From: Methanobacterium_B sp963703015 | Lineage (GTDB): Archaea > Methanobacteriota > Methanobacteria > Methanobacteriales > Methanobacteriaceae | DNA: 64,000 nt | Reading direction: 5' to 3' | Assembly: GCA_963703015.1 (NCBI GenBank) | Contig: OY969779.1 | Coordinates: 806,001 to 870,000 of the forward strand | Shown here: in pieces, positions 63,249-64,000 of the stretch | Layout of the letters: each line of letters begins with the position of its first letter | Position numbering within the stretch: position 1 is the stretch's first letter | Program-made: the position numbers and the translations under genes | Notes under the pieces: generated by a model | What the model was told of the DNA's origin: nothing | Seen by the model: the letters and a program-made list of their open reading frames with translations, nothing else | The model's database searches: none

Positions 63249-63866
63249 TTAGGTAGATTCTGCTTCTTTGAAGTTAACCTCGTATATGTGGGCACTTATT
63301 GAGTGTATGGTTAAGGTTCCGAGTTTGGATCCTGTTTCCTCTGCTACGTACTTGGCCAGGTTTGAGAGTCCTACAGCATTGGGAAACCATGCACCGTAGA
63401 TATCATGTGATCTCCAAAGTCCTGTTGTGTGAAGTTCACCGTCCCTTATTTTAAAGTCCACAAGCATCATGCATGGAACTTCATCATTCTTGGTGTCAAC
63501 TAAAGGATCCCAGGTTATTGAGATGGCTCTTCTTGATTCTTTAAAATTATTAAGACGCATCACTGCTTCTTGAATCTGGTCGATTCCTCCAAAATGTGCT
63601 CTGAGCCTGTTTCCATAGGTGTATACAAAGCCCTGTTTATCCCCGCTTAAGAATTGTTCAGAGTACTTGTCCAGTTTTTCACCTGTCCAGAAGTAACCTT
63701 CAGGTGATTCTGTGTTGGATGGATCAGTTACATTTACAACTGTATTCAATAATTCCTTGGTAACAGAACCCCGTTCATCCTTTATTTCTACACCATTCGA
63801 TACTATTTTCTTTACTAATGATTCCCATCCTTTTTTTATGGTTGGAACCTTGATCATTACAGCCAT
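63249..63866 (-). CDS. thyA: Archaeal thymidylate synthase
   Basis: 205 residues, shorter than bacterial ThyA. The catalytic Cys is Cys132 in EVPCMMLVDFKI; Arg-Arg at 112-113 (SRRAIS) binds phosphate, and LWRSHDIYGAWFPNAVGLS is the nucleotide site. Methylates dUMP with methylene-tetrahydropterin. ATG overlaps the metE stop by ten bases and has AAGGAG upstream. Confidence 0.93.
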   Translation of the reverse strand: MAVMIKVPTIKKGWESLVKKIVSNGVEIKDERGSVTKELLNTVVNVTDPSNTESPEGYFWTGEKLDKYSEQFLSGDKQGFVYTYGNRLRAHFGGIDQIQEAVMRLNNFKESRRAISITWDPLVDTKNDEVPCMMLVDFKIRDGELHTTGLWRSHDIYGAWFPNAVGLSNLAKYVAEETGSKLGTLTIHSISAHIYEVNFKEAEST

Positions 63867-64000
63867 GACACTGTCTCCTTCATTTTTTTAAGTTTAAGTT
63901 GGGCTATTTCCCTTGGAAGCATTCTCATACCACAGTCTGGATCGATCATCATGTTTTCTTTCCCGACTATATCTATGCCTTTCTTCACAAGATTTGAAAC
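63857..64000 (-). CDS. metE: Methionine synthase MetE, C-terminal end (partial)
   Basis: 47 residues plus stop visible; the 5' part lies beyond the right edge. KKGIDIVGKENMMIDPDCGM with the zinc-ligand Cys, then RMLPREIAQLKLKKM, match the C-terminal end of cobalamin-independent methionine synthase of the short archaeal type. The stop lies within the thyA start, so the two genes are coupled. Identity is strong for the motif, although only the end is present. Confidence 0.82.
   Translation of the reverse strand, partial: VSNLVKKGIDIVGKENMMIDPDCGMRMLPREIAQLKLKKMKETVSWL

Noticed and set aside
1..64000. tRNA, rRNA, CRISPR arrays, insertion sequences
   Set aside because: I read the gaps for T-loop consensus, regularly spaced repeats and transposase motifs and saw none.

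Overview
The window is AT-rich archaeal DNA from a methanogen, most likely a mesophilic Methanobacterium or close relative in the Methanobacteriales. The evidence is an H4MPT cyclohydrolase (mch), two copies of methanogenesis marker protein 4 (MtxX family), archaeal-type riboflavin synthase, ArfB and thymidylate synthase, pantoate kinase, the archaeal exosome/RNase P/proteasome superoperon, and a family B DNA polymerase whose C-terminal part is a separate gene next to S8e, as in Methanothermobacter. TATA-like promoters, GGTGA-type ribosome binding sites and frequent TTG/GTG starts fit. No tRNA, rRNA, CRISPR array or transposase was seen.

Layout. 1-3.2 kb (leftward): purF (runs off the left edge), Toprim protein, L37e, Lsm. 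3.2-4.4 kb (rightward): PUA protein and arfB. 4.4-18 kb (leftward): large helicase, an acyl-CoA synthetase/thioesterase/XRE-cupin cassette, a small secreted protein, glmS, and a fumarate cluster (soluble fumarate reductase subunits, fumarase/aspartase-type lyase, rubredoxin-FMN dehydrogenase fusion). 18.6-24.6 kb (rightward): purC-purS-purQ, cobA-hemD, SRP19, a DHH nuclease and a winged-helix protein. 24.7-34 kb (mixed): coenzyme A, riboflavin/F420, prenyl and tetrapyrrole genes (pantoate kinase, PHP phosphatase, diaminopyrimidine reductase, TatD, cis-prenyltransferase, MtxX pair, hemL, cbiC).

34-43.5 kb is the accessory part: a DUF116 gene, a three-gene cassette made of a type IIG restriction-modification enzyme, an unrecognised 190-residue protein and a SIR2-like protein (a probable anti-phage system), three related membrane-anchored Asn/Thr-rich proteins on the same strand just upstream, and a divergent pair of a shortened FtsX-type permease with an ABC ATPase whose catalytic motifs are altered. 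43.6-52.6 kb: RDD protein, hypE, OB-like protein, S8e, polB2, HAD hydrolase, AAA ATPase, PfkB kinase, HisA/F-like protein. 52.7-60.7 kb is the leftward superoperon L15e, RNA-binding protein, Rnp3, Rnp2, PsmA, SBDS, Rrp4, Rrp41, Rrp42, L37Ae, RpoP, Brix, Pcc1, prefoldin beta, DUF3194. The right end carries one-carbon and riboflavin genes: ribC, mch, thyA and the end of metE.

A second theme is damage by single-base indels. glmS, psmA (twice), a DUF116 gene and a secreted transglutaminase-like gene each need one-base corrections to read through, and the PHP phosphatase lacks a normal start codon. Because psmA and glmS are normally indispensable, most of these are probably sequence errors. Three of the five read through if CAGAATC or CAGATTC is restored to CAGATC.
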